A stretch of 47,225 bases of DNA from Geodermatophilus sp. TF02-6 (lineage in GTDB: Bacteria; Actinomycetota; Actinomycetes; Mycobacteriales; Geodermatophilaceae): NCBI RefSeq assembly GCF_003319115.1, contig NZ_QOHF01000032.1, forward strand, positions 1 through 47,225, written 5' to 3'. This document shows, in pieces, positions 24,887 to 32,710 of this stretch. How positions within the stretch are numbered: position 1 is the stretch's first letter; each line of letters starts with the position of its first letter. Position numbers and translations under genes: made by a program. The notes beneath the pieces are model-generated. The model was not told the DNA's origin and did not search any database. It worked only from the letters and a program-made list of their open reading frames with translations.

Positions 24887-25855
24887 GTGACTGCCATGAC
24901 CGAACCCGTCGGGCACCCGACCAAGGTCGCCGTCGTCGGGGCGGGCGCCGTCGGCGCGACCCTCGCCTACGCCTGCCTCATCCGCGGGGTGGCGCACGAG
25001 GTCGTGCTCTACGACCTGGACGCGGCCAAGGTCGAGGCCGAGGTCCTGGACCTGCGGCACGGGCTGCAGTTCGTCCCCCGGGCCCAGGTGACCGGAGGCA
25101 GCGAGGTGTCGGTCTGCGCCGGGGCCGACGTCGTCGTCGTCACCGCCGGTGCGAAGCAGAAGCCCGGGCAGACCCGGCTGGAGCTCGCCGGCACCAACAC
25201 GGACATCGTCCGCTCCCTCGTACCCCAGCTGCTGGAGGTCGCGCCCGACGCCGTCCTGGTCATGGTGACCAACCCGGTGGACGTGCTGACCTACGCCGCG
25301 CTGCGGGTCTGCGGACTGCCGTCCTCCCGGGTGCTCGGCTCCGGGACGGTCCTCGACTCCTCCCGGCTGCGCGACCTGGTGGCCCGGGAGGTCGGCGTGG
25401 CCGTGCAGAGCGTCCACGCCTTCGTCGTCGGGGAGCACGGCGACTCCGAGGTGGCGCTCTGGTCGAGCGCGAGCGTCGGGTCGGTGCCGCTGGACGAGTT
25501 CGCGCTGCCCGGGCGCGCTCCGCTCGACGACGCGGCCAAGGCCCGGATCGCCCGCGAGGTGGTGACCGCCGCCGGACGGATCATCGAGGGCAAGGGCGCC
25601 ACGAACTACGCCATCGGCCTGGCCGGGACCCGCGTGGTCGAGGCGGTGGTCCGCGGCGAGGACCGGGTGCTCCCGGTCACCTCCCTGCTCACCGGGACCG
25701 CCGGCCTGGCGGACGTCTGCCTGTCCCTGCCCTCGGTGGTGGGCCGGGGCGGCGTCCGGGCGGTCCTCGACGTCCCGCTCTCCGCAGCGGAGCGGGACGC
25801 GCTGCACCGCTCCGCGGACGCCGTCCGCGACGTGGCGCGCTCCCTGGGGATCTGA
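24887..25855 (+). CDS. ldh: L-lactate dehydrogenase
   Basis: 322 residues of the LDH/malate dehydrogenase family. The NAD loop is VAVVGAGAVGATLAYACLIR with Asp in VLYDLDAAKVEAE. The substrate loop KQKPGQTRLELAGTN carries Gln, not Arg, at the specificity position (LDH rather than MDH). VTNPVDVLTY and catalytic His184 in VVGEHGDSE are present. It interconverts pyruvate and L-lactate with NADH. GTG 24887 is favoured because CTGGAGA lies seven bases upstream; the ATG three codons later is possible. A DosR-like box upstream and an anion exchanger downstream suggest a low-oxygen role. Confidence 0.92.
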   Translation: MTAMTEPVGHPTKVAVVGAGAVGATLAYACLIRGVAHEVVLYDLDAAKVEAEVLDLRHGLQFVPRAQVTGGSEVSVCAGADVVVVTAGAKQKPGQTRLELAGTNTDIVRSLVPQLLEVAPDAVLVMVTNPVDVLTYAALRVCGLPSSRVLGSGTVLDSSRLRDLVAREVGVAVQSVHAFVVGEHGDSEVALWSSASVGSVPLDEFALPGRAPLDDAAKARIAREVVTAAGRIIEGKGATNYAIGLAGTRVVEAVVRGEDRVLPVTSLLTGTAGLADVCLSLPSVVGRGGVRAVLDVPLSAAERDALHRSADAVRDVARSLGI

Positions 25856-25894
25856 CCGCGCCGCGCACGAGACCGGTCCAGTGCGGAGGTCCGC

Positions 25895-27472
25895 ATGCTC
25901 GACGTGCTCGCCGAGAACCCGGTGCTCACGCTCTTCCTCGTCATCGCGCTCGGCTCCGCGGTCGGGCTGATCCCGTTCGGCCCGATCCGCTTCGGGCCGG
26001 CCGGCGCCCTCTTCGTCGGTCTGGTGCTCGGCGCTGCCGACGACCGGCTCGGCGCGGACCTGACCCTGGTCCGCACGCTCGGTCTGGCGCTGTTCGTCTA
26101 CGTCGTCGGCCTCTCGTCGGGCCCGGTGCTCATCCGCACCTTCCGCCGCCAGGCACCGGTGGTGATCGGCTCGGCCGTGGCGCTGCTGGTCCTCGCCGTC
26201 GCCACGGTCGCCGGCCGGTTCCTCGACCTCGCCGGCACCTTCCTCGCCGGCACCTTCGCCGGCGCCGGCACGAGCACCGCCGCGCTCGCCGCGGCCACCC
26301 AGGCCGCGGGCGGCAGCACCGACCCCGCCGTCGGCTACGCCCTGTCCTACCCGTTCGGGGTGGTGCTGGGAATCCTCGCGATCCACCTCGCCATGCGGCG
26401 GCAGCGGGCCACCCCGCGCGACCCGGAGTCCGCGGCAGCGGCCGGGCTGACCGACCTCACCGTCGTCGTCGAGCGCCGCACCAGCCTGGCCGAGGTCCCG
26501 GGCGCGGCGACCGGGGAGGTCCGGTTCTCCTTCTGGCGGCACGGGGACACGATCGAGGTCTCCGGCGGTCGCGAGGTCGTCGAGCCGGGCGACCGGCTGG
26601 TCGTCATCGGACCGGAGGCCGCGGTGACCCGGGCGGTGGAGTTCCTCGGGTCCCGGGCCGACGAGCACCTCGCCCACGACCGCCGGGACGTCGACTACCG
26701 GCGGGTGCTGCTGTCCAACCCGACGCTGGCCGGTCACCGCATCGCCGACCTCGACGTCCCGGGACGCTTCGGCGGGGTGGTCACCCGGGTGCGCCGCGGC
26801 GACCTGGACCTGCTGGCCGGTGACGACCTGCACGTGCAGCTGGGCGACCGGCTGCGGGTCGTCGTCCCGCGCCGGCGGATGCGCGAGCTGACCCGCTTCC
26901 TCGGCGACACCGAGCGGCAGGTCAGCGAGGTGGACGCGGTCAGCCTCGGGCTGGGGCTCACGCTCGGGTTCCTCGTCGGGCTCATCGCGGTCCCCGTCGG
27001 GTCGGTCCGCCTCTCGCTCGGCGTCGCCGCGGGCCCGCTGGTGGTCGGCATCCTGCTCGGCTGGCGGGAGCGGACCGGGCCGATCGTGTGGAGCCTGCCG
27101 ACCGGCGCGGCCGCCACGCTGCGCCAGATCGGGCTCCTGCTGTTCATGGCCTCGGTCGGGCTGTCCTCCGGTCCGGCCCTGGCCGCGGCGATCACCGAGC
27201 CGATCGGCCTCAGGCTCGTCCTCGTCGGGGCGGTGGTGGCCGCGGTCGGACCCGCCGTGATGGCCGCAGTCGCCACCCGGCTGGGGATGAGCCCGGCCCG
27301 CACCGGAGGACTGCTCGCCGGGTTCGTCGGCAACCCCGGCCTGCTCGCCTTCGCCAACAGCCGGACCGCCGACGAGCGGGTCACCGAGGGCTACGCCACC
27401 CTGTTCGCGGTCGACCAGATCATCAAGGTCCTGCTCGTCCAGGTGATCATCGTGCTGGCCGGCACGGGCTGA
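25895..27472 (+). CDS. AspT/YidE/YbjL-family (AAE) anion antiporter with two RCK_C domains
   Basis: 525 residues. Two membrane halves (about 1-170 and 350-525), each with the AspT-type repeat LFVYVVGLSSGP / LLFMASVGLSSGP and a conserved GTFAGAGTSTAALAAA or GFVGNPGLLAFAN motif, flank two TrkA-C-like soluble domains (about 185-250 and 270-340). The family includes aspartate:alanine exchangers and putative succinate exporters; the substrate here is unknown. ATG 25895 has GGAGG five bases upstream. It lies 39 bases after ldh in the same direction, so export of a fermentation acid is a reasonable inference. Confidence 0.86.
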   Translation: MLDVLAENPVLTLFLVIALGSAVGLIPFGPIRFGPAGALFVGLVLGAADDRLGADLTLVRTLGLALFVYVVGLSSGPVLIRTFRRQAPVVIGSAVALLVLAVATVAGRFLDLAGTFLAGTFAGAGTSTAALAAATQAAGGSTDPAVGYALSYPFGVVLGILAIHLAMRRQRATPRDPESAAAAGLTDLTVVVERRTSLAEVPGAATGEVRFSFWRHGDTIEVSGGREVVEPGDRLVVIGPEAAVTRAVEFLGSRADEHLAHDRRDVDYRRVLLSNPTLAGHRIADLDVPGRFGGVVTRVRRGDLDLLAGDDLHVQLGDRLRVVVPRRRMRELTRFLGDTERQVSEVDAVSLGLGLTLGFLVGLIAVPVGSVRLSLGVAAGPLVVGILLGWRERTGPIVWSLPTGAAATLRQIGLLLFMASVGLSSGPALAAAITEPIGLRLVLVGAVVAAVGPAVMAAVATRLGMSPARTGGLLAGFVGNPGLLAFANSRTADERVTEGYATLFAVDQIIKVLLVQVIIVLAGTG

Positions 27473-27587
27473 CCCGTCGGACTCCGCGCGACCGTCGCCG
27501 GCGGCGGGTGACACCCGACCGGGTGGCCGTCGGGCGGCGTCGTCCACAGACCGTCGTCGCGGCGCCCCGCGGACGTCCCGGTTCTCC

Positions 27588-27593
27588 TACTGT
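27588..27593 (+). promoter_or_regulatory. Possible -10 box of the tad operon promoter
   Basis: TACTGT lies 36 bases before the tadA GTG, in a 157-base gap with no other feature. No clear -35 is visible. Confidence 0.35.
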
Positions 27594-27629
27594 CCGTCCG
27601 TCCTGACCGGGGGAGACGACGGGGGTGTC

Positions 27630-28877
27630 GTGCCGACTGCGACCAGCGCGCTGGATGTCGTCGACGGCGAGGTGCGCGAGCTCATCCGCCGCCGCGGGCT
27701 GGACCCGTTCACCGACCCGGGGCCGGTGCGGCTGCTGGTGCGCGACGTGGTGGCCGACTACTCCGAGCGGTCGCTGACCTCGGCGCTGCCGCCGATCGGC
27801 GACCCGGAGTCGGTCGTGCGCGACGTGCTCGACCGGGTGGCCGGGTTCGGGCCGCTGCAGCGCCACCTCGACGACCCGGAGGTCGAGGAGATCTGGGTCA
27901 ACGAGCCCGGCCGGGTGTTCGTCGCCCGACGCGGCCGCAGCGAGCTGACCACGACGATCCTGGCCCCGGGCGAGCTGGCCGACCTGGTGGAGCGGATGCT
28001 GCGCACCTCGGGTCGGCGCATCGACATGTCGACCCCGTTCGTCGACGCGACGATGCCCGACGGGTCGCGGCTGCACGTGGTCATCCCGGACATCACCCGC
28101 CAGCACATGGCGGTCAACATCCGCAAGTTCGTGCTGCAGGCGCACTCCCTCGACGAGCTGGTGGCCCTGGGCACGCTGACCCCGCCGGCCGCCCGGTTCC
28201 TGGAGGCCGCGGTGGTGTCGGGGTTGAACATCCTGGTCGCCGGGGGCACCCAGGCCGGCAAGACCACCCTGCTCAACTGCCTGTGCGCCGCCATCCCGGC
28301 ACGGGAGCGGGTCATCACCTGCGAGGAGGTCTTCGAGCTGCGCGTGCCGCTCCCGGACGTGGTGGCGATGCAGACCCGCCAGCCCAACCTCGAGGGCGCC
28401 GGGGAGATCCCGCTGCGCCGGCTGGTGAAGGAGGCGCTGCGGATGCGGCCCTCCCGGATCGTGGTCGGCGAGGTGCGCCAGGAGGAGTGCCTCGACCTGC
28501 TCATCGCCCTCAACAGCGGCCTGCCCGGCATGTGCACGCTGCACGCCAACAGCGCCCGCGAGGCGATCGTGAAGATGTGCACCCTGCCGCTGCTGGCGGG
28601 GGAGAACATCGGGTTCGGGTTCGTCGTCCCGACGGTGGCCGCCAGCGTCGACCTGGTCGTGCACGTCGGCAGCGACCCGGACGGCCGGCGCCGGGTGCGC
28701 GAGATCGTCGCCGTCCCGGGTCGTGCCGAGGACGGCGTCGTCGAGCTGGCCGACGTCTTCACCAGCCGCGACGGCCGGCTGGTCCGGGCGACCGGGTACC
28801 CGCCGCACCCCGAGCGCTTCGCCGCCCACGGCTTCGACCTGCCCGCCCTGCTGGACGACGCGCGGGGGATGGCATGA
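27630..28877 (+). CDS. tadA: Tad pilus assembly ATPase TadA/CpaF
   Basis: 415 residues of the secretion ATPase (GspE/CpaF) family. The N-terminal helical domain is followed by VEEIWVNEPGRVFVARRGRS, Walker A with Lys211 in GGTQAGKTTLLN, the Asp box EEVFELRVPLPDVVAMQTR, Walker B-like MRPSRIVVGEVRQEE and His box TLHANSAREA. It powers assembly of Flp-type pili. GTG 27630 follows a run of Gs. The stop overlaps the tadB ATG (ATGA). Unlike many tad loci there is no septum-site/CpaE-like gene just upstream. Confidence 0.92.
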   Translation: MPTATSALDVVDGEVRELIRRRGLDPFTDPGPVRLLVRDVVADYSERSLTSALPPIGDPESVVRDVLDRVAGFGPLQRHLDDPEVEEIWVNEPGRVFVARRGRSELTTTILAPGELADLVERMLRTSGRRIDMSTPFVDATMPDGSRLHVVIPDITRQHMAVNIRKFVLQAHSLDELVALGTLTPPAARFLEAAVVSGLNILVAGGTQAGKTTLLNCLCAAIPARERVITCEEVFELRVPLPDVVAMQTRQPNLEGAGEIPLRRLVKEALRMRPSRIVVGEVRQEECLDLLIALNSGLPGMCTLHANSAREAIVKMCTLPLLAGENIGFGFVVPTVAASVDLVVHVGSDPDGRRRVREIVAVPGRAEDGVVELADVFTSRDGRLVRATGYPPHPERFAAHGFDLPALLDDARGMA

Positions 28878-29737
28878 GTCTCGTCGGGGCGCTGCTCGGG
28901 CTGGTGCTGGGCGTGGGGGTGCTGCTGGTCTGGCGCAGCGGTCCGCGGGCGCCGCAGCGCCGTCGGGCGGCGCGCGGACCGTCGCGGCGGCAGCAGCGGC
29001 TGGCCGCGGCCGGCCTCTCCGGCGTCAACTCCGCGCAGCTGGGCGCCCTGCAGGTGGGGCTCGGGCTGCTGGTGCTGGTGGTCGTCCTGCTCACCACCGG
29101 CGCGGTCACGGTGAGCCTGGTGTTCGCCGCGTTCGGGTTCGCGCTGCCCGTCGTCCAGGTGCGCCGGTTGGCCGCCAAGCGCCGGGCGGACCTGCGGGAG
29201 GTCTGGCCGGAGGCCGTGGACAACCTCTCCTCCGCCGTGCGGGCCGGGCTGTCGCTGCCCGAGGCGCTGTCGGCGCTGTCCACCCGTGGACCGGAGGTGC
29301 TGCGCCCGCCGTTCACCCGCTTCGCCGCGGAGTACCGCTCCAGCGGCCGCTTCGGCGACTGCCTGGACCGGTTGAAGGAGGCTCTCGCCGACCCGGTCGG
29401 CGACCGCATCGTCGAGACGCTGCGCGTGGCCCGGGAGGTGGGCGGCAGCGACCTGGGCCGCGTGCTGCGGACGCTGGCCTCCTTCCTCCGCGAGGACGCC
29501 CGGGCCCGCGCCGAGCTGGAGACCCGGCAGGGCTGGGTGGTCCAGGCGGCGCGGCTGGCCGTCGCCGCGCCGTGGGTGGTGCTGCTCCTGCTGGCCACCC
29601 AGTCGACGACGCTGGCCGCCTACGACTCACCGGTCGGCACCGCGCTGCTGCTCGGCGGCGCCGCGGTCTGCCTGGCGGCCTACCGGCTCATGCTGCGAAT
29701 CGGCCGGCTGCCGCAGGACGTGCGGGTGCTGCAGTGA
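28874..29737 (+). CDS. tadB: Tad secretion platform protein TadB (type II secretion F-like)
   Basis: 287 residues. An N-terminal membrane segment and a basic stretch precede two further hydrophobic spans (LQVGLGLLVLVVVLLTTGAV), a T2SSF helical domain (LREVWPEAVDNLSSAVRAGL to GGSDLGRVLRTLASFLREDA) and C-terminal membrane spans. It forms the inner-membrane platform with TadC. Its ends overlap tadA and tadC by four bases each. Confidence 0.9.
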   Translation: MSLVGALLGLVLGVGVLLVWRSGPRAPQRRRAARGPSRRQQRLAAAGLSGVNSAQLGALQVGLGLLVLVVVLLTTGAVTVSLVFAAFGFALPVVQVRRLAAKRRADLREVWPEAVDNLSSAVRAGLSLPEALSALSTRGPEVLRPPFTRFAAEYRSSGRFGDCLDRLKEALADPVGDRIVETLRVAREVGGSDLGRVLRTLASFLREDARARAELETRQGWVVQAARLAVAAPWVVLLLLATQSTTLAAYDSPVGTALLLGGAAVCLAAYRLMLRIGRLPQDVRVLQ

Positions 29738-30675
29738 GCGCCGGCCTGGCGGGGATGCTGCTCGGCCTGGCCGCGGCGGGCGGCGTCCTGCTCGTGGTCA
29801 CCTTCGCGCCGCCGTTCCGGTCGGTGCGCCTGGTCGACCGGCTGGCGCCCTACGTGCACGACACCCCGCCGCCGTCCCGGCTGCTGGGCACGGCCACCGA
29901 GGCCGGCCTGCTGACCGCCGCGCGGCGGCTGTTCGGCCCGGTGGTCGCCGACGGCGCCCGCGTCGTCGACCGGGTGCTCGGCGGCCGGACGGCGGTGCGC
30001 CGCCGGCTCGACGCCCTCGGCGGGGACGCCGGGGTCGAGGACTTCCGCGTCGAGCAGGTGGTGTGGGGCGGCCTCGGCCTGCTGGGCGCGGCGCTGCTCA
30101 CTGCGGTCGGGTCGCTGCTGGCCGGCGCGCTCAACGTGCTGTCGGTCGCGCTGCTGTGCGTGGCCGGCCTGGTGGGTGGCGTGCTCGGCCGCGACTGGTG
30201 GCTGACCCAGCAGGTGCGCCGCCGGGAGGAGCTGTTGCTGGCGGAGTTCCCCGTGGTGGCCGAGCTCCTGGCGCTGGCGGTGACCGCGGGGGAGAGCCCG
30301 ACCGCGGCGATCGACCGGGTCACCCGGCTCTCCGGCGGCGAGCTGGCCCGCGAGCTGGGCTCCGCGCTCGGCCGGGCCCGCGCCGGGGTGCCACTCGCCG
30401 AGGCGTTGCAGCAGGTGGCCGACCGCACCTCGCTGGACCCGCTGGCCCGGTTCGTCGACGGCCTGCTCGTGGCGCTGGAGCGGGGCACCCCGCTGGCCGA
30501 GGTGCTGCGTGCGCAGGCGGGCGACGTGCGGGAGGCCGGCAAGCGCCGGCTGCTGGAGGCCGGTGGTCGCAAGGAGATCGCGATGATGGTCCCGGTCGTC
30601 TTCCTGGTGCTGCCGGTCACTGTCCTCTTCGCCCTCTTCCCGGGTCTGATCAGCATCGTCTCGCTGGCGCGCTGA
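29734..30675 (+). CDS. tadC: Tad secretion platform protein TadC (type II secretion F-like)
   Basis: 313 residues. N-terminal membrane segment GMLLGLAAAGGVLLVVTFAP, a central pair of spans (GLGLLGAALLTAVGSLLAGA and following), the T2SSF domain LAEFPVVAELLALAVTAGES to LEAGGRKEIAMMVPVVFLVL and a final span. It pairs with TadB. GTG 29734 is within the tadB stop (GTGA). It ends 26 bases before the Flp-like gene. Confidence 0.9.
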   Translation: MSAGLAGMLLGLAAAGGVLLVVTFAPPFRSVRLVDRLAPYVHDTPPPSRLLGTATEAGLLTAARRLFGPVVADGARVVDRVLGGRTAVRRRLDALGGDAGVEDFRVEQVVWGGLGLLGAALLTAVGSLLAGALNVLSVALLCVAGLVGGVLGRDWWLTQQVRRREELLLAEFPVVAELLALAVTAGESPTAAIDRVTRLSGGELARELGSALGRARAGVPLAEALQQVADRTSLDPLARFVDGLLVALERGTPLAEVLRAQAGDVREAGKRRLLEAGGRKEIAMMVPVVFLVLPVTVLFALFPGLISIVSLAR

Positions 30676-30701
30676 GCCGGCGCACAGAGAAAGGAAGGCA
30701 C

Positions 30702-30920
30702 ATGACGGGTCTCACGGGGGTCTTCACGGGGGTCGTGGCGGCGCTGACCGCACTGGCCGACCGATTGCGCGGGGACGACCCCGAACGGGGCGACGTCCCC
30801 GGCTGGGTCATGATCACGGTGATGACGGCGGCCCTGGTGCTGGCCATCCTCGTCCCGTTCCGGGAGGCGATCGTCTCCGCGGTCACCAACGCGCTGTCGT
30901 CCGTCACGAGCGGTGGATGA
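30702..30920 (+). CDS. Small Flp-pilin-like membrane protein
   Basis: 72 residues with one hydrophobic segment, WVMITVMTAALVLAILVPF (about 35-53), preceded by a charged stretch RGDDPERGDVPG. Position after tadC and before the tadE genes, size and topology fit a Flp-type pilin, but the classical Gly/Glu-Tyr processing motif is not present: the residues around the hydrophobic start are VPGWVM. It could be a variant pilin subunit or an accessory protein. ATG 30702 has AAGGAAGG six bases upstream. The stop overlaps the next gene's GTG. Confidence 0.65.
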   Translation: MTGLTGVFTGVVAALTALADRLRGDDPERGDVPGWVMITVMTAALVLAILVPFREAIVSAVTNALSSVTSGG

Positions 30921-31422
30921 AGGTGGAAGGACCCCTCCACCCCCGCCCCCATGGCCCCGTCTCGAGGCTCGCCCCGAGCTGGCGAGGGGTGAGGAGGACG
31001 GGGTCCTTCCACCTGCAGCGAGGCCGTTCCGGCAGCGCGACGGCGAGCGGGGCGGGGCGGTCGTCGAGTTCGTCTTCGTGTCCGTGCTCGTCGTGGTGCT
31101 GTTGCTGGCGGTCCTGCAGGTGGCCGTCTACGTGCACACCCGCAACGTGGTGACCGCGAGCGCGCAACAGGGCGCCCGTTACGCGGCCAACGCCGACGTG
31201 CCGTCGTCCGCCGGTGCCGACCGCACGGTGGCGATCGTGGCCCGGGCGACGTCGGTGCGGACCGCCGAGGGGCTGGTGTGCCGCTCCGCGGAGGAGGTCG
31301 ACGCGAGCGGGCTGGCGCTGGTGGTGGTGCGCTGCTCGGGGAGGGTGCCGACGCTGCTGGCCGGGCTGGGCGCCCTGCTGCCGGTCGCGGTCACCGGTCG
31401 GGCGGTGGAGGAGGCGGCGTGA
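30913..31422 (+). CDS. tadE: TadE-family pseudopilin carrying an in-frame palindromic repeat at its N-terminus
   Basis: 169 residues from GTG 30913, which overlaps the upstream stop by eight bases. Residues about 4-34 (GGRTPPPPPPWPRLEARP and on) are encoded by a dispersed palindromic repeat (30921-31014). Normal TadE sequence begins at DGERGGAVVEFVFVSVLVVV, with the conserved Gly-Ala-x-x-Glu-Phe motif, followed by a membrane helix and a soluble domain. No ATG, GTG or TTG exists between the repeat and the TadE motif, so the repeat must be translated unless a CTG is used. The product would carry a proline-rich cytoplasmic extension. Confidence 0.78.
   Translation: MDEGGRTPPPPPPWPRLEARPELARGEEDGVLPPAARPFRQRDGERGGAVVEFVFVSVLVVVLLLAVLQVAVYVHTRNVVTASAQQGARYAANADVPSSAGADRTVAIVARATSVRTAEGLVCRSAEEVDASGLALVVVRCSGRVPTLLAGLGALLPVAVTGRAVEEAA
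30921..31014. repeat. Dispersed palindromic repeat, copy 6, inside the tadE coding region
   Basis: Perfect 14-bp terminal inverted repeats AGGTGGAAGGACCC (30921-30934) and GGGTCCTTCCACCT (31001-31014) bound the element. The centre is CGAGGCTCGCCCCGAGCTGG, then GAGGGGTGAGGAGGACGGGG. Its inner part matches copy 9 closely (GAGGCTC..CCCCGAGC..GCGAGGGGTGAGGAGGACGGGGTCCT). Confidence 0.85.
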
Positions 31423-31886
31423 GCAGGCTGCGGGCCCGGCTGGGGCGGTTCGACGGCGAGCGCGGCTCGGCGCTGGTCGAGTTCACCTTCATCGCCCTGG
31501 TGGTGTTCGTGCCGCTGGTGTACGTGGTGGCCGGCTTCTCGGCGGTGCAGCGCGGGGTGTTCGCCTCGACCGCGGCGGCGCGGGAGGCCGGCCGGGCGAT
31601 CGGCACCGCTCCGGACCCGGTCACCGGCGCCGCCCGGGCCGAGGTCGCCGCCCGGCTCGCGGTCGAGGACCAGGCGGTCGACGCCACGGACGTGCGGGTG
31701 GTCTACGCGCCGGCCGGTGCCGGCTGTGCGGCCGCGGGCGGGTACGCGCCGACGCTGGCGCCGGGGGAGGAGTTCACCGTCTGCGTCACCGTCGTCGTGC
31801 GGATTCCGCTGCTGCCGCAGTTCGTCGACGCCAACACCGCCACCGGCGAGTTCGTCGTCGAGCGCGACCGCTACGTCGACGGCTGA
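31419..31886 (+). CDS. TadE/TadG-family pseudopilin, second copy
   Basis: 155 residues starting GTG within the preceding stop (GTGA). A basic N-terminus is followed by DGERGSALVEFTFIALVVFV, the TadE signature with conserved Glu, then one membrane helix and a soluble domain with two Cys (GAGCAAAGG and FTVCVTV) that could form a disulfide outside the cell. It is a minor pilin-like component of the tad machine and the last gene of the operon. Confidence 0.87.
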   Translation: MSRLRARLGRFDGERGSALVEFTFIALVVFVPLVYVVAGFSAVQRGVFASTAAAREAGRAIGTAPDPVTGAARAEVAARLAVEDQAVDATDVRVVYAPAGAGCAAAGGYAPTLAPGEEFTVCVTVVVRIPLLPQFVDANTATGEFVVERDRYVDG

Positions 31887-31952
31887 GCGGCTGCGGCGCG
31901 GACCGAGCCCCGCCGACGGCGGTGCAGGTGCGGCCGGTTGCTCCGCGCTCTC

Positions 31953-31982
31953 TTGGCTGTGACGTACCTCACAGGCTACGTT
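31953..31982 (+). promoter_or_regulatory. Promoter with an embedded perfect CRP-type operator
   Basis: A -35-like TTGGCT (31953-31958) and -10-like TACGTT (31977-31982) are 18 bases apart. Between them lies TGTGACGTACCTCACA (31958-31973), an exact match to the CRP consensus TGTGA-N6-TCACA. A site placed here would be expected to block polymerase, so repression by the cAMP receptor protein is the simplest inference. Confidence 0.7.
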
Positions 31983-32017
31983 CAGCTCGCCCGCGTCCGC
32001 GGGACGGCCCGGCGGTA

Positions 32018-32180
32018 CACGCCGAGTCCTGCCGCTGGCCGGGCCGACCTCGACCCACCTGAGGGCAGGAACGGGAGATCGCAGGACCTTCGGGCCGCCA
32101 TCGGCCCTCGGGGTGAAGCCGCGACCGCCGCGGCCGGGCAGTCCTCCCGCCCGAACCCGACAGCTCATCCCGCAGGCGTG
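32018..32180 (+). ncRNA. ydaO/yuaA-type c-di-AMP riboswitch
   Basis: The leader of the hydrolase gene contains the conserved blocks of this riboswitch in order: GCCGAGTCCTGCCG, GGCAGGAACGGGAGA, CCCTCGGGGTGAAGCCG, then GGGCAGTCCTCCCGCCCGAA and CCCGACAGCTCATCCCGCAG. Paired elements include GCCGCGACCGCCGCGGC-like stems. In actinobacteria this class sits before rpf and cell-wall hydrolase genes and turns expression off at high c-di-AMP. Boundaries are approximate. No obvious terminator is seen, so the readout may be at the ribosome site (GGAGG at 32183-32187). Confidence 0.88.
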
Positions 32181-32194
32181 CTCCGGAGGACCCC

Positions 32195-32686
32195 ATGCAC
32201 CAGCGCGTCTCTGGCGTGCGCCGGCTCGTCCGTGCGCTCCGACCCACCCGTCTCTGCATCATGGCGATCCTGGCGCTCATCGCCCTCGCGGCTCCGGCGC
32301 CGGCGATGGCGGCCTCCGACGCCTCGTCCAGCGCGTCAGACCTGTGCGCGAAGGCCGCATCCCGGGCGGGTTTCACCGGCAACAGGCTCGTCACCGCGGT
32401 CGCGGTGGGCATGGCCGAGTCGGGTTGCAACCCGACCGCGTACCACGCCAACGGTCCGACGAAGGGCTGTTCGCAGGGCTCGGTGGACCGTGGGCTGTGG
32501 CAGATCAACAACTGCTACCACCCCTCGGTCTCCAAGAGCTGCGCCTACGACGCCCAGTGCAACGCCAACGCCGCGTATCGGATCTCCTCCGGTGGCGCCA
32601 CCTGGAGACCGTGGGCGGCCTACAACAACGGCCGGTACAAGGCCTACCTGGCCCAGGCCAAGACCGCGGTCGACCGACTCGGCTGA
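32195..32686 (+). CDS. Secreted lysozyme-fold (transglycosylase-like) cell-wall hydrolase
   Basis: 163 residues. The signal peptide has a basic n-region, the hydrophobic core IMAILALIALAAPAPAMA and likely cleavage after AMA, near residue 39. The mature domain resembles the goose-type or SLT lysozyme fold: VAVGMAESGCNPTAYHANGP with the candidate catalytic Glu, DRGLWQINNCYHP, and AAYRISSGGATWRPWAAYNN. Six Cys may form disulfides. ATG 32195 has GGAGG seven bases upstream. The c-di-AMP riboswitch and CRP site control it, linking wall cleavage to turgor and carbon state, by family knowledge. Confidence 0.87.
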   Translation: MHQRVSGVRRLVRALRPTRLCIMAILALIALAAPAPAMAASDASSSASDLCAKAASRAGFTGNRLVTAVAVGMAESGCNPTAYHANGPTKGCSQGSVDRGLWQINNCYHPSVSKSCAYDAQCNANAAYRISSGGATWRPWAAYNNGRYKAYLAQAKTAVDRLG

Positions 32687-32710
32687 CCTGCCCCTCCCGC
32701 CGGACCGGCG

